64,000 bases of DNA from Nocardioides faecalis (GTDB lineage Bacteria; Actinomycetota; Actinomycetes; Propionibacteriales; Nocardioidaceae): contig NZ_CP074406.1 in assembly GCF_018388425.1 (NCBI RefSeq), positions 2,790,001 to 2,854,000 of the forward strand. The letters run 5' to 3'. The position numbers and the translations under genes are program-made. Each line of letters opens with the position of its first letter. The first letter of the stretch is position 1. Of this stretch, positions 34,339 through 44,032 are shown piece by piece. Below the pieces are notes generated by a model that was given only the letters and a program-made list of their open reading frames with translations, was not told the origin of the DNA and did no database searches.

Positions 34339-35105
34339 CGGGGCAGGCTATCAATCGGCACCGAACGAGGGTCGAAGCCCCACGGAAGCACGAGACGATG
34401 GGCACTCATCAGGGCGTCGTCGGTGAGCACGTCGTACGTCCGGCCGTCGGCGACCACGCGCCCGGCGCTGAGCACGACCGAGCGCGGGCACAGCTCGAGC
34501 GCGTACGGCAGGTCGTGGGTGACCATCAGCACCGTCACGTCGAGGCCGCGCAGGATGTCGGCCAGCTCGCGGCGCGAGGCCGGGTCCAGGTTCGAGCTCG
34601 GCTCGTCGAGAACCAGGATCTCCGGCTCCATCGCCAGCACGGTGGCGACCGCGACCCGGCGACGCTGACCGAAGGAGAGGTGGTGCGGCGGCCGGTCGGC
34701 GAAGTCGGCCATCCCGACCTGCTCCAGGGCGTCCATGACCCGGCGCTCCAGCGCGGCGCCCTTGATCCCCAGGTTCGCGGGACCGAAGCCGACGTCGGCA
34801 CGCACCGAACCCATGAACAGCTGGTCGTCGGGGTCCTGGAACACGATCCCGACCCGCCGCCGGATCTCGAGGAGGTTCTTCTTGTGCATCGCCAAGCCGC
34901 TGACGCTCACGCTGCCCGCACCGTCACCGGACTCCGCCGACAGGATGCCGTTGAGGTGCAGCACCAGGGTCGTCTTGCCGGCGCCGTTGGGGCCGAGCAG
35001 CGCCACCCGCTCACCGGCGTGCACGTGCAGGTCCACCCCGAACAGCGCCTGGTGGCCGTCGGGGTAGGCGAAGGAGAGGCCGTCGACCTCGAGCACCGGG
35101 GTCAT
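34335..35105 (-). CDS. cbiO: CbiO/NikO-type ECF transporter ATPase
   Basis: A 256-aa ABC ATPase. Walker A LLGPNGAGKTTLVLHLNG (~residue 38), Q-loop VFQDPDDQLFMGSV, signature LSFGQRRRVAVATVLAM, Walker B EILVLDEPSSNLDP and switch His in VTHDLPYAL. The Q-loop form 'FQDPDDQLF' is typical of energy-coupling-factor ATPases. It powers uptake of nickel or cobalt with CbiQ and CbiM/N. ATG at 35105 overlaps the cbiQ stop; its own stop overlaps DUF3618. Confidence 0.93.
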   Translation of the reverse strand: MTPVLEVDGLSFAYPDGHQALFGVDLHVHAGERVALLGPNGAGKTTLVLHLNGILSAESGDGAGSVSVSGLAMHKKNLLEIRRRVGIVFQDPDDQLFMGSVRADVGFGPANLGIKGAALERRVMDALEQVGMADFADRPPHHLSFGQRRRVAVATVLAMEPEILVLDEPSSNLDPASRRELADILRGLDVTVLMVTHDLPYALELCPRSVVLSAGRVVADGRTYDVLTDDALMSAHRLVLPWGFDPRSVPIDSLPR

Positions 35106-35839
35106 CGCGCGACCGCGTCGTGCTCGCGGTCCGCCGGCGCCGAGAGCCCGTCGAGCCCGTCGGGCAACCGGCCGTCGTACCCGCGCGACAGCATCGCCAG
35201 GTGCACCCGCTCACCCCTCTCGTAGGACCGCACGAACAGGGCCCCCAACGTACGCGCCAGCGCCGGCCAGTGCCGGGGCGAGGCGGGGTCGACCCCGCGC
35301 GAGCGCATCGCGGTCACCATCCGGCCGAGGTCGGCGGCCACGACGTCGAGGTAGCGGACCATGAACGACATGATCTGCACCAGCAGCGCGGGGAACCGCA
35401 GCCGCTCCAGCCCGCGCAGCACCGCGCTGGGCTCGGTGGTCGCGGCCAGCGTGAGCGAGGCGAGCACCCCCAGGGTGCCCTTGACGGCCAGCCCCCAGGC
35501 CGCGACGAGTCCGGACTCCGAGAGGCTCAGCTCGGCCCCGAGCACCAGCGGTACGTCGACCCGCGGGCCCTCCGCGACGAAGGGGACGAGCGCGGCGAAG
35601 ACGAGGAAAGGCACCTCGAGCACCATCCGCGGGAGCAGGTAGCGCAGCGGCACCCGGGCCAGGGCGATGACGCCGAGCAGCACCAGCAGGTAGCCGACGT
35701 AGGGCAGGTAGGTCTCGCGCGGTGTGGCCACGACGGTCAGCACGAACCCGAGCAGGGCAAGGATCTTCAGGTGCGCCGGAGCGCGGTGGACGACCGAGTG
35801 ACCGTGGTAGTGCAACCGGTGTCCGTGCCCCGCGCCCAT
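35102..35839 (-). CDS. cbiQ: CbiQ/NikQ-type ECF transporter transmembrane coupling protein
   Basis: A 245-aa integral membrane protein of five to six helices. The N-terminus is His-rich (GAGHGHRLHYHGHSVVHRAP), which may bind the metal. The coupling signature with the Ala-Arg-Gly motif is seen as AMRSRGVDPASPRH, and a second as LAMLSRGYDGRLP; these helices dock on the ATPase. ATG at 35839 follows GGAGAGGGCGGG and is 46 nt after the cbiN stop. Metal identity is discussed with the Nur-like box at 37018. Confidence 0.9.
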   Translation of the reverse strand: MGAGHGHRLHYHGHSVVHRAPAHLKILALLGFVLTVVATPRETYLPYVGYLLVLLGVIALARVPLRYLLPRMVLEVPFLVFAALVPFVAEGPRVDVPLVLGAELSLSESGLVAAWGLAVKGTLGVLASLTLAATTEPSAVLRGLERLRFPALLVQIMSFMVRYLDVVAADLGRMVTAMRSRGVDPASPRHWPALARTLGALFVRSYERGERVHLAMLSRGYDGRLPDGLDGLSAPADREHDAVAR

Positions 35840-35885
35840 GCCCGCCCTCTCCCGACCCTCTCCCGACCCTCGCCTGGACCCGCGG

Positions 35886-36266
35886 TCAGTCCGCGTCGGC
35901 GGAGGCTGCGTCGGTGGAGGCTGCGTCGGTGGACGCCGGGGGCTCCGCGGACGCCACATCGTCCGCGGAGCCGCCACGGCGTCGGAGGACCCAGAAGAGC
36001 CCTCCCCCGATCAGCAGGGTCAGCACCACGCCGGCGACGCCGGCGATGCCCCCGCTGAGTCGGCCGTTCTCGACGCCGGCGGTGCCGTAGTCCTCGAAGG
36101 GACTGCCGATCGTCACCGGCTCCTCGTCGGCGGAGTCGATGAAACCGGTCTTCTCCGCGACGTACTCCAGGCCGTCGGGGTGGCTGCTGGCGTAGTAGCT
36201 GGCGACCCCCGCGACGAGCAGCACGACGAGGAGGCTGACCACCCAGAACCGGCGCGAGGTGCTCAT
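35886..36266 (-). CDS. cbiN: CbiN/PDGLE-domain accessory protein of the metal ECF importer
   Basis: A 126-aa protein with two membrane helices (FWVVSLLVVLLVAGVASYYA; AGVVLTLLIGGGLFWVL) around an exposed loop that carries the diagnostic SSHPDGLEYVAEKTGF motif. PDGLE/CbiN proteins assist CbiM in metal capture. The C-terminal tail (EPPASTDAASTDAASADAD) is a short acidic tandem repeat encoded by GC-rich repeats at ~35885-35950. Its ATG overlaps the cbiM stop (ATGA). Confidence 0.88.
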   Translation of the reverse strand: MSTSRRFWVVSLLVVLLVAGVASYYASSHPDGLEYVAEKTGFIDSADEEPVTIGSPFEDYGTAGVENGRLSGGIAGVAGVVLTLLIGGGLFWVLRRRGGSADDVASAEPPASTDAASTDAASADAD

Positions 36267-36949
36267 GCCGCCACCTCGCCAGTGACGAGGGGGCGCCGGG
36301 CGGTGAGCCCTCGCGCGCCGTAGACCAGGTCGGGCCGGGAGGTGAGGACGGCGCTGACCACCAGGCCGGTGACGACGGCCTCGCCGATGCCGATCACCAG
36401 GTGCCAGCCCAGCATCGCGGCGAGAACCTTGCCGAAGGCCACGTCGGCGGTGCCGCCGACGGCGAACAGCAGGGTGAAGACGACGGCGGTGGCCGGCACC
36501 GAGACCAGCGCCCCCAGCGCCGCGGCCGGCGGGACGGAGCTGCGCCGGCGCGGCAGCACCAGCAGCGTGAGCCGGAAGGCGCCGTAGCCGACGAACGTGC
36601 CGACGAGGGCCATCAGGGTGATGTTGGTGCCGAGCGCCGTGAGGCCGCCGTCGGCCATGAAGAGCGCCTGCACCAGGAGCACCACGCTGATGCACAGCGC
36701 GCCGGTCCATGGCCCGACGAGCACCGCGGCCAGCGCGCCGCCCATCAGGTGCCCGCTGGTGCCGGCACCGACCGGGAAGTTGATCATCTGGCCGGCGAAG
36801 ACGAAGGCCGCCACCAGCCCTGCCATCGGCGCGGTCCGGTCGTCCAGCTCGGCTCGCGCGCGGCGCAGCGCCACGCCCACCCCCACCGCGGCCACGGCGC
36901 CGGTCACCACCGACGTGGGTGCGTCGAAGAATCCGTCGGGCACGTGCAT
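36263..36949 (-). CDS. cbiM: CbiM/NikM substrate-binding membrane component of a nickel/cobalt ECF importer
   Basis: A 228-aa protein starting MHVPDGFFDAPTSVVTG. The N-terminal Met-His-Val-Pro-Asp-Gly provides the N-terminal amine, His2 and further His ligands that chelate Ni2+ or Co2+ in this family, so the start at 36949 must be exact. About six to seven helices follow, including the conserved FVFAGQMINFPVGAGTSGHL segment. It is the first gene of the leftward six-gene operon, and a Nur-box-like element lies 69-85 nt upstream. Nickel is favoured over cobalt by that site. Confidence 0.93.
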   Translation of the reverse strand: MHVPDGFFDAPTSVVTGAVAAVGVGVALRRARAELDDRTAPMAGLVAAFVFAGQMINFPVGAGTSGHLMGGALAAVLVGPWTGALCISVVLLVQALFMADGGLTALGTNITLMALVGTFVGYGAFRLTLLVLPRRRSSVPPAAALGALVSVPATAVVFTLLFAVGGTADVAFGKVLAAMLGWHLVIGIGEAVVTGLVVSAVLTSRPDLVYGARGLTARRPLVTGEVAA

Positions 36950-37017
36950 GCTGCACTCCCTTGTTCGGAGGAATGACCCATGAGGTAGTTAGATGGTCAC
37001 GAACCTTGACCACCTTA

Positions 37018-37034
37018 TTGCATGTTGCTTGCAA
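37018..37034. promoter_or_regulatory. Nur-box-like nickel-responsive operator
   Basis: TTGCAT-GTTGC-TTGCAA fits the Streptomyces Nur consensus tTGCaa-N5-ttGCAA at all but one position. It lies in the 114-bp divergent gap between cbiM (start 36949) and bcp (start 37064). Nur is a Fur-family repressor active with nickel; its gene is not in the window. Confidence 0.65.
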
Positions 37035-37063
37035 CAGCATCACCTGCTCAGGAGCTGGACGTC

Positions 37064-37591
37064 ATGCCCGACCCGATCCGCCTGTCCGTCGGAGACGTGG
37101 CCCCCGACTTCACCCTGCCCTCGGACACCGGCGAGGAGGTCTCGCTCGCCGGCCTGCTCGGCGAGGGCCGCAAGGTGATCGTGTACTTCTACCCCGCCGC
37201 GATGACGCCGGGCTGCACCAAGCAGGCCTGCGACTTCTCCGACTCGCTCGACTCGCTGCAGACGGGCGGGTACACCGTTGTCGGCATCTCCAAGGACACC
37301 CCGGCCAAGCTGGCCAAGTTCCGCGAGCGCGACGGCCTCGGCATCACGCTGCTCTCGGACCCCGACCTCGCCGTGCACGAGGCGTACGGCGCCTACGGCG
37401 AGAAGAAGCTCTACGGCAAGCTCGTGCAGGGCGTCATCCGCTCCACCTTCGTCGTCGGCACCGACGGCCGGGTCGAGCTGGCCCAGTACAACGTCAAGGC
37501 GACCGGACACGTCTCCAAGCTGCACCGCGACCTCGGCCTCGACGTCCCGGCGCTGCGCTCGGCGGCCGGCGCCGGCGGGAAGGACGCCTGA
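37064..37591 (+). CDS. bcp: Bcp/PrxQ-type thiol peroxidase
   Basis: A 175-aa peroxiredoxin with the catalytic motif YPAAMTPGCTKQACDFSDSL. The peroxidatic cysteine sits in PGCTKQAC, and the second Cys 5 residues on is the resolving residue, as in atypical 2-Cys PrxQ. It reduces peroxides using thioredoxin. ATG at 37064 follows AGGAG at 9-nt spacing; the in-frame ATG at 37022 falls in the Nur-like box and is not favoured. The stop overlaps the next gene (TGATG). Confidence 0.95.
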   Translation: MPDPIRLSVGDVAPDFTLPSDTGEEVSLAGLLGEGRKVIVYFYPAAMTPGCTKQACDFSDSLDSLQTGGYTVVGISKDTPAKLAKFRERDGLGITLLSDPDLAVHEAYGAYGEKKLYGKLVQGVIRSTFVVGTDGRVELAQYNVKATGHVSKLHRDLGLDVPALRSAAGAGGKDA

Positions 37592-38913
37592 TGACGCTGC
37601 ACGGCGCGCTGGCGGACCTCGCCCGCGACCACGGCGAGGCCCTCTTCCGGGACGCGAACGCGTTCCGGGGCTCGCTCGACGACTACCTCGACGAGGGCCA
37701 GGCCTCCAGCGGCACCATCAACCTGCTCACCGACGCGGTCCGCCTCGGCGCGCTCGACAGCATGCTCGCCATGCTCGACTCCGGTGCGAACGCCGCCGAC
37801 GCGGTGGACTCCGCCGGCCAGCGCCTGGCCCGCGACCGCGGCAGCGCCGACGTCCGCGGCTGCCAGTGGGCGGTCGCGGTCCTCGGCTTCGCCCTGGGCC
37901 GGGTGCCCGAGAGCCTGGTCACCGGCCTCGACCCGGAGGCCGGCACCACCGCTCCCCCGCAGCACGGCCCCGCCGGGACCTCGCCCACCGCTGCGCCGAC
38001 GACCTCCCCGACGTCGCCGCCGCAGCCGCCGATCGTCTCCCCCGGCACGCCGCCGCCCGGCCCCGGCCCGTCCTCGGGCCAGCCCGGCTACGGCCAGCCC
38101 GGCTACGGCCAGCCCGGCTACGCGAGCTACCCGGGCCCCTCCGCCCAGTCCGGCCAGCACGGCGGCAGCCAGGGCGAGTACGGCGCTCCCACGGCGTCGT
38201 ACGGGACGGGCGGCTGGTCGCAGCAGCCGCCGGCGAAGAAGTCGAACACCGCCCTGATCGCGATCGCCGCGGTGATCGGCGTCCTGATCGTCGCGCTGGT
38301 GGCGGTCGGGATCGTCCTCGCCACCGGCGGGGACGACGACAAGAAGGCCGGTGGCGACCCCACGACCTCGCAGGGAACGGACGGCACCGACACCCCGACG
38401 ACCCCCGACGCGTCGGAGACCTCCGAGGTGCCCGACATCGGCGGTCCCACGATCGAGGGCCTGGGCTACACGGTGCAGGTGCCGAAGGGCTGGACCGACG
38501 GCACCGAGCCGTTCCGGGCGGACAACCCGGGCCTGACCACCCTGGACCGGGTGCTGCTGTGGGGCACGACGTTCAACACCTCGCGCGCCAACGTGATCGT
38601 GGAGACGCAGTCGTCGTACGGCTCCACCGACCCCGAGGACCTCAAGGACGCGTGGAAGCGGGCACTGGTCGCCTCCGACCCCACCGCCACGATCCGCGAC
38701 ATCCCCGACGCCTCCATCGGCGGTCAGCCCGCGAAGGGCGTGGAGATCGAGCGCACCAACGACGCCGGCGTCGCGGTGTCGCAGCGCTCGTTCCTGGTGA
38801 TCAGCGGCGACAAGGGCTACTCGATCACGGTCTCGCTGAAGAAGGGCGACGACAAGGTGTTCGACGAGTTCGACAAGATCCTCAGCACCTGGCGCTGGGA
38901 CGAGGAGAGCTGA
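37591..38913 (+). CDS. Single-pass membrane protein with Pro/Gly linker and PsbP/LpqN-like outer domain
   Basis: A 440-aa protein in three parts. Residues 1-120 are a soluble helical domain (LHGALADLARDHGEALFRD; GTINLLTDAVRLGALDSML). Residues ~125-215 are a Pro/Gly/Ser/Gln-rich disordered region with three GYGQP repeats. A membrane helix at ~219-247 leads to an acidic Thr/Asp linker and an outer domain (~285-440) with VQVPKGWTDGTEPF and KDAWKRALVASDPTA, resembling the PsbP/LpqN group of actinobacterial cell-surface folds. The ATG overlaps the bcp stop. Function unknown; the cytosolic N-domain does not match a family I know. Confidence 0.7.
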   Translation: MTLHGALADLARDHGEALFRDANAFRGSLDDYLDEGQASSGTINLLTDAVRLGALDSMLAMLDSGANAADAVDSAGQRLARDRGSADVRGCQWAVAVLGFALGRVPESLVTGLDPEAGTTAPPQHGPAGTSPTAAPTTSPTSPPQPPIVSPGTPPPGPGPSSGQPGYGQPGYGQPGYASYPGPSAQSGQHGGSQGEYGAPTASYGTGGWSQQPPAKKSNTALIAIAAVIGVLIVALVAVGIVLATGGDDDKKAGGDPTTSQGTDGTDTPTTPDASETSEVPDIGGPTIEGLGYTVQVPKGWTDGTEPFRADNPGLTTLDRVLLWGTTFNTSRANVIVETQSSYGSTDPEDLKDAWKRALVASDPTATIRDIPDASIGGQPAKGVEIERTNDAGVAVSQRSFLVISGDKGYSITVSLKKGDDKVFDEFDKILSTWRWDEES

Positions 38914-38969
38914 GCAGCCCGTCCCTGGCACCATGTCCCCCGGTGGCCGCGCGCCGCGCAGCCACCTCC

Positions 38970-39045
38970 GCGCCCGTAGCCCAATGGCAGAGGCAGCAGG
39001 TTTAGGTCCTGTTCAGTGCGAGTTCGAATCCCGCCGGGCGCACCA
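38970..39045 (+). tRNA. Atypical tRNA, nominal Leu (anticodon TAG), short variable loop
   Basis: Acceptor GCGCCCG/CGGGCGC, anticodon stem GCAGG/CCTGT with loop TTTAGGT (anticodon TAG), T arm GCGAG-TTCGAAT-CCCGC with an A-C mismatch, discriminator A and encoded CCA. The variable loop is only 5 nt (TCAGT), whereas bacterial tRNA-Leu normally has a long variable arm. The D stem pairs only 3 bp. It would read CUA codons if charged with leucine; it is not an amber suppressor, whose anticodon is CTA. Confidence 0.8.
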
Positions 39046-39070
39046 CGTCGAGCCGTGAGGCCCGCATTCC

Positions 39071-39711
39071 TCAGTCGGACAGCAGCCGGGCGAGCAGCGG
39101 CGCCAGCTGGCGCAGGGCATGCCCGCGGTGCGAGATGGCGTCCTTCTCCTCGCGGCTCAGCTCCGCGGTGGTGAGGTCCGGGCGCTCGTCGGCGGCGAAC
39201 AGCACGTCGTAGCCGAAGCCGCCGCTGCCGCGCACCTCGCGGATCACCCGGCCGGTCATCCGGCCCTCGACGACGATCTCGCGGCCGTCGGGGTGGGCGA
39301 CCGCGACCGCACACACGAAGTGCGCCGTACGACGCTCGTCGGGCACGTCGCCCAGCTGCGCCAGCAGCAGGGCGTTGTTCCGCTCGTCGGTGCTGCGCGC
39401 GTCGCCCGCCACGGCCGGTCCGGACCAGCGTGCCGACAGCACGCCGGGCATCCCGTTGAGCGCGTCGACGCACAGGCCGGAGTCATCGGCGATGCTGACC
39501 AGGCCGGTGGCGGCGACCCCGGCGCGGGCCTTGAGCAGCGCGTTGCCCTCGAAGGTGGGCTGGTCCTCCACCGGCTCGTCGTACGGCGCGACGTCGTCGA
39601 GCCCGAGCACCTGCACCGCAGCGAGCTCGCTCTGGCCGACGAGGATGCGGCGCAGCTCGTCGAGCTTCTTGGCGTTGCGCGAGGCCAGGAAGACCTGCGC
39701 CGCGGGGGTGC

Positions 39712-39715
<4 letters not shown>
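39071..39715 (-). CDS. rdgB: RdgB/HAM1 non-canonical purine NTP pyrophosphatase
   Basis: A 214-aa enzyme that hydrolyses dITP, ITP and XTP to monophosphates, cleansing the nucleotide pool. N-terminal substrate motif [17 protein letters not shown], catalytic acids in [18 protein letters not shown] and the conserved [23 protein letters not shown] block, followed by GFGYDVLF and [15 protein letters not shown] at 39715 overlaps the rph stop (ATGA). The rph-rdgB pair is conserved in Actinobacteria. Confidence 0.96.
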
Positions 39716-40422
<707 letters not shown>

Positions 40423-40465
40423 GGCCCCCGACCCTAGCGGCCGCTGCCGACGCGACGACGTGCGG

Positions 40466-41329
40466 CTACTTCACCTCGGCGCGCAGGATGCGCAGGAGGC
40501 CCAGGCCGAGCGGAAGACCGATCCAGACCACGGCCGAGACGATCAGCTTGCCCCACTCCTCGCCGCTGTCGAGGGTGCCCTCGGTCAGCGGGCCGATCGC
40601 GATCTGCAGGTTGATCCACTCCAGCGCGTCGCCGACGCCCTCGCGGATCATGCCGATGGCGCCCAGCACGACCGGCAGCAGGTACCAGTAGAGGAAGAAC
40701 AGCACGATCGCCGCCGGGGTGTTGAGCAGCAGGCAGGCGAACGCGAAGCCGATCGTCATGGTGATCGCCTGGCCGAGCCCGAAGGCGAGGAACTCGCCGA
40801 GGTCGAACTGCCAGTAGGTCTGGTCGGGCTGGACCAGCTCGCACACAGTGGTGAGCACGAGCGCGATCGCCAGCATCGCGACCAGGGTGGCGACGACGTA
40901 GACCATCGCGGCGACGAACTTGGCACCGATGACCCGCGAGCGGCGCGGCTCGAGCGCGAACGTGACCATCGCGCTGCGCTGGCTCCACTCGCCGGTCACC
41001 AACATGATCGCCAGCACCGGCAGCAGCAGGGACGTGATGCCGCCGGCGATGAAGGCGAAGTCCTCGAAGAGGATGCTCTCCTCGTAGACGAGGGTGAGGA
41101 CGAAGACGAAGCCCTCCACCAGCGCCACCAGGATGCCGATGGCGGCCAGCAGCCAGAAGCCGGCGCGGGTGTCGTAGGACTTGCGCAGCTCGACGAGCAG
41201 CAGCCGCCAGAACGGCACACGCGGGGTGTCCAGCACGCTGCGCAGGTCGACTCCGCTGGCGGCCGGGGCGGGCTGGTGCGTCGCAGGCTGGGACGGCGGG
41301 GGCGGCGGGGGCAGGTGGCCGGTGCTCAT
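40466..41329 (-). CDS. ABC-2 type transporter permease
   Basis: A 287-aa protein with a Pro-rich cytosolic N-terminus ([20 protein letters not shown]) and six predicted membrane helices. The first helix follows [20 protein letters not shown], and the conserved [20 protein letters not shown] connects helices 2 and 3. This pattern is the ABC-2 permease usually paired with BcrA-like ATPases. ATG at 41329 overlaps the ATPase stop. Cargo unknown. Confidence 0.85.
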   Translation of the reverse strand: MSTGHLPPPPPPSQPATHQPAPAASGVDLRSVLDTPRVPFWRLLLVELRKSYDTRAGFWLLAAIGILVALVEGFVFVLTLVYEESILFEDFAFIAGGITSLLLPVLAIMLVTGEWSQRSAMVTFALEPRRSRVIGAKFVAAMVYVVATLVAMLAIALVLTTVCELVQPDQTYWQFDLGEFLAFGLGQAITMTIGFAFACLLLNTPAAIVLFFLYWYLLPVVLGAIGMIREGVGDALEWINLQIAIGPLTEGTLDSGEEWGKLIVSAVVWIGLPLGLGLLRILRAEVK

Positions 41330-42249
41330 GCGGGGACTCCTGTCGGGACGGCGTCGCGCTGGGTGGCGGAGGTGAGGTCGAGGAACAGGTCCTCCAGGCC
41401 CTGGCCGCCGTCGCGCAGGTCGGTGAGGACGACCTTCGCCTCGAGGGCGATCCGGCCGACCTGCTCGGTGCTTGCCGCGACGCGCATGCCGGTGCCGACG
41501 GCCGTGACGGCGTGCCCGGCGGCCTGCAGCGCGGAGGCAAGTGCCGCGTTGTCCATCGAGGTGACCAGCGCACTGGCGGCCCGGCCCTGACGCGACAGCA
41601 GGGTCTGCCGGTCGCCCTGGGCCACGATGCGGCCGTGACCGATGAGGATCATCTCGTCGGCCACCTGCTCCACCTCGTGCAGCAGGTGGCTGGAGAGCAG
41701 CACGGTGCCGCCGCGGTCGGCGTAGCCCTTGAGCAGGCCGCGCATCCAGCGGATGCCGGCCGGGTCCAGGCCGTTGGCCGGCTCGTCGAGGATGAGGACC
41801 GACGGGTCGCCGAGCAGGGCGTGCGCGATGCCCAGGCGCTGCTTCATGCCGAGGGAGTAGTTGCGCAGCCGGCGCTTGGCCTCGGTCTCGCTCAGGCCGA
41901 CGAGGGCGAGCATCTCGTCCACGCGCGAGGCCGGCAGGCCCATCGTGCGGGCACCGAGGCTGAGGATCTCGCGCCCGGTGCGGCCGGCGTGCTGCGCGGA
42001 GGCGTCGAGCAGGACGCCCACGTGACGACCCGGGTTGGGGATGTCGTGGTAGCGGACGCCGCCGATGGTGACCTGGCCGTGGGTGGCAGGCGTCAGGCCG
42101 ACCATCACCCGCATCGTGGTGGACTTCCCGGCCCCGTTCGGGCCGAGGAAGCCGGTGACCCGTCCGGGCTGGCATACGAAGCTCACGTCATCCACGGCGG
42201 TGAACGCGCCGTAGGAGACCGTGAGACGGTCGACGGTGATCATGGCCAT
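41326..42249 (-). CDS. BcrA-like ABC transporter ATPase
   Basis: A 307-aa ATPase with Walker A FLGPNGAGKSTTMRVMVG, Q-loop, signature NYSLGMKQRLGIAHALLG, Walker B VLILDEPANGLDPAGIRW and the switch His (LLSSHLLHEVEQVADE). The C-terminal ~85 residues form the extension found in bacitracin/lantibiotic-exporter ATPases. Probably exports a peptide or lipid with the overlapping permease. ATG 42249 is used; ATG 42243 two codons on is equally plausible. Confidence 0.9.
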   Translation of the reverse strand: MAMITVDRLTVSYGAFTAVDDVSFVCQPGRVTGFLGPNGAGKSTTMRVMVGLTPATHGQVTIGGVRYHDIPNPGRHVGVLLDASAQHAGRTGREILSLGARTMGLPASRVDEMLALVGLSETEAKRRLRNYSLGMKQRLGIAHALLGDPSVLILDEPANGLDPAGIRWMRGLLKGYADRGGTVLLSSHLLHEVEQVADEMILIGHGRIVAQGDRQTLLSRQGRAASALVTSMDNAALASALQAAGHAVTAVGTGMRVAASTEQVGRIALEAKVVLTDLRDGGQGLEDLFLDLTSATQRDAVPTGVPA

Positions 42250-42349
42250 ACTCTGCCCGATCGACGCCCCCGGCTGGTGGGCGCCCCGCCGAGGTCCGGC
42301 GATCGTTGCGCGCTACGGCGGGCAGGTCCGATCAGCTCGGATCAGGTGG

Positions 42350-43129
42350 TCAGAGCGGGTAGACCGCACCGCAGGAGGCCAGGTCCGTCGGGCCGTCGAA
42401 GGCGGCGACGGCCTCGGCGAGGATCTCCTTCGCGTCGTGCCACGGCGGGACGTGGGTGACCACGAGCCGCTTGACGCGGCCGCGGGTCGCGACCTCGCCC
42501 GCCTCGGTGCCGGTGAGGTGCAGGTCCGGGGGGTTGTCGTCGCAGGAGCGGAACGACGCCTCGCACAAGAACAGGTCGGCGTCGGCGCAGATCGCGTCGA
42601 GCACCGCGGTGGGACCGGTGTCGCCGCTGTAGGCGATGGTGCGCCCCAGCACGCTGACCCGCAGGCCGTACGCCTGCACCGGGTGCGGGACCGCGAACGG
42701 CTCCACGGTGAACGGACCGACGGTGACCGGGTCCCGGTAGGACCGGAACGCGAACTCCTCGCGCATCCCCGGCTTGCGGGGCAGGTCGTAGGCCTTGGCC
42801 AGCCGCTTGGCGGTGCCCTTCGGTCCCCACACCGGCAGCCGCGGCTGCGTGCCCGAGGGGTGGTACTTGCGCAGCACGTAGTAGCTGGTCATGTCCACGC
42901 AGTGGTCGGCGTGCAGGTGGCTGAGGAACACCGCATCGAGGGCGAGCGGGTCGACGAAGCGCTGCAGCACCCCGAGCGCGCCGTTGCCCATGTCCAGCGC
43001 GATGCTCCAGGTGCGCTCCCCGTCGTCGGCCTGCAGCAGGTAGCAGCTGGCCGGCGAGTCCGGCCCCGGGTAGGAGCCGGAGCAGCCGACCACCGTCAGC
43101 CGCACCGACGACTCGCCCGTTGCACTCAC
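42350..43129 (-). CDS. MBL-fold hydrolase, RNase Z-like (Rv1339 type)
   Basis: A 259-aa metallo-beta-lactamase-fold protein. N-terminal [20 protein letters not shown], metal motif [20 protein letters not shown] (HxHxDH), later [19 protein letters not shown] and [10 protein letters not shown] histidines. The mycobacterial orthologue Rv1339 has been linked to cyclic-nucleotide phosphodiesterase activity; the fold also resembles RNase Z. The GTG at 43129 overlaps the murI stop (GTGA), as in the murI-Rv1339 order. Confidence 0.9.
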   Translation of the reverse strand: MSATGESSVRLTVVGCSGSYPGPDSPASCYLLQADDGERTWSIALDMGNGALGVLQRFVDPLALDAVFLSHLHADHCVDMTSYYVLRKYHPSGTQPRLPVWGPKGTAKRLAKAYDLPRKPGMREEFAFRSYRDPVTVGPFTVEPFAVPHPVQAYGLRVSVLGRTIAYSGDTGPTAVLDAICADADLFLCEASFRSCDDNPPDLHLTGTEAGEVATRGRVKRLVVTHVPPWHDAKEILAEAVAAFDGPTDLASCGAVYPL

Positions 43130-43923
43130 GTCAGACCTCCCGCGAACTGTCCTGCGGCCACCAGCTCGGGCCCGAGGAAGCGGCGCCCGATCGTCTCGAA
43201 CTGCTCGGGCAGGCCGGTCGTGGTGAAGGTGTACGTCGGCTCGCCGGCCCCGCGCATCAGCCCGGTGTCGGCCAGCATCCGGTAGACGTCCTTCGCGCAC
43301 TCCTCGGCGCTGCTGACCAGGGTCACGTCGTCGCCCATCACGTACGAGATGACGCCGGTGAGCAGCGGGTAGTGCGTGCAGCCCAGGATCAGGGTGTCGA
43401 TGTCGAGCTCGATCAACGGGTCGAGGTACTCGTGGGCGACCTCGATCAGCTCCTCGCCGCCGGTCACCCCCGCCTCGACGAAGTCGACGAACCGCGGGCA
43501 GGCGCGGGTGGTCAGCGCGATCTGCGGGGCGGCGGCGAACGCGTCGTCGTACGCCATCGACTCGGCGGTGGACCGGGTGCAGATGACGCCGATGCGGCCG
43601 TTGCGGGTCGCGGCGACCGCGCGCCGGGTGGCGGGGTAGATCACCTCGACCACGGGGACGTCGTAGCGCTCGCGGGCGTCGCGCAGCATCGCGGCGCTGG
43701 CGGAGTTGCAGGCGATGACGAGCGCCTTGACGCCCTGGGCGACGAGGTGGTCGAGGCACTCCAGGGCGTACTCGCGGACCTCGCCGATCGGCTTGGGCCC
43801 GTACGGCTGCCGGGCCGTGTCACCCACGTAGGTGATCGACTCGTGCGGCAGCTGGTCGATCACCGAGCGGGCGACGGTGAGGCCACCGAAACCGGAGTCG
43901 AAGATCCCGATAGGGGCGTCCAC
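43126..43923 (-). CDS. murI: Glutamate racemase
   Basis: A 265-aa cofactor-independent racemase making D-glutamate for peptidoglycan. [17 protein letters not shown] at the N-terminus holds the substrate Asp-Ser, the first catalytic cysteine is in [12 protein letters not shown] (~residue 75), and the second in [17 protein letters not shown] (~residue 187). GTG at 43923 ([11 protein letters not shown]) fits the family; a longer in-frame extension upstream is not favoured. Overlaps the MBL gene downstream. Confidence 0.95.
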   Translation of the reverse strand: MDAPIGIFDSGFGGLTVARSVIDQLPHESITYVGDTARQPYGPKPIGEVREYALECLDHLVAQGVKALVIACNSASAAMLRDARERYDVPVVEVIYPATRRAVAATRNGRIGVICTRSTAESMAYDDAFAAAPQIALTTRACPRFVDFVEAGVTGGEELIEVAHEYLDPLIELDIDTLILGCTHYPLLTGVISYVMGDDVTLVSSAEECAKDVYRMLADTGLMRGAGEPTYTFTTTGLPEQFETIGRRFLGPELVAAGQFAGGLT

Positions 43924-44032
43924 GGCCCCATCGCCGCGGTGATCCAGTTGCCGCACGCGACCAGGGTACGGGGTCTCACCGGGCCCGGTGCGCATTCGGG
44001 GACCGAGATCACGTCGGGCGTACGCTGCCCGG

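Noticed and set aside
36950..37063. Cobalamin riboswitch before cbiM
   Set aside because: Only 114 bp separate cbiM and bcp, and no B12-box-like element or long leader was seen; a Nur-like box fits better.
38970..39045. Amber suppressor tRNA
   Set aside because: The anticodon is UAG (reads CUA), not CUA (reads UAG).
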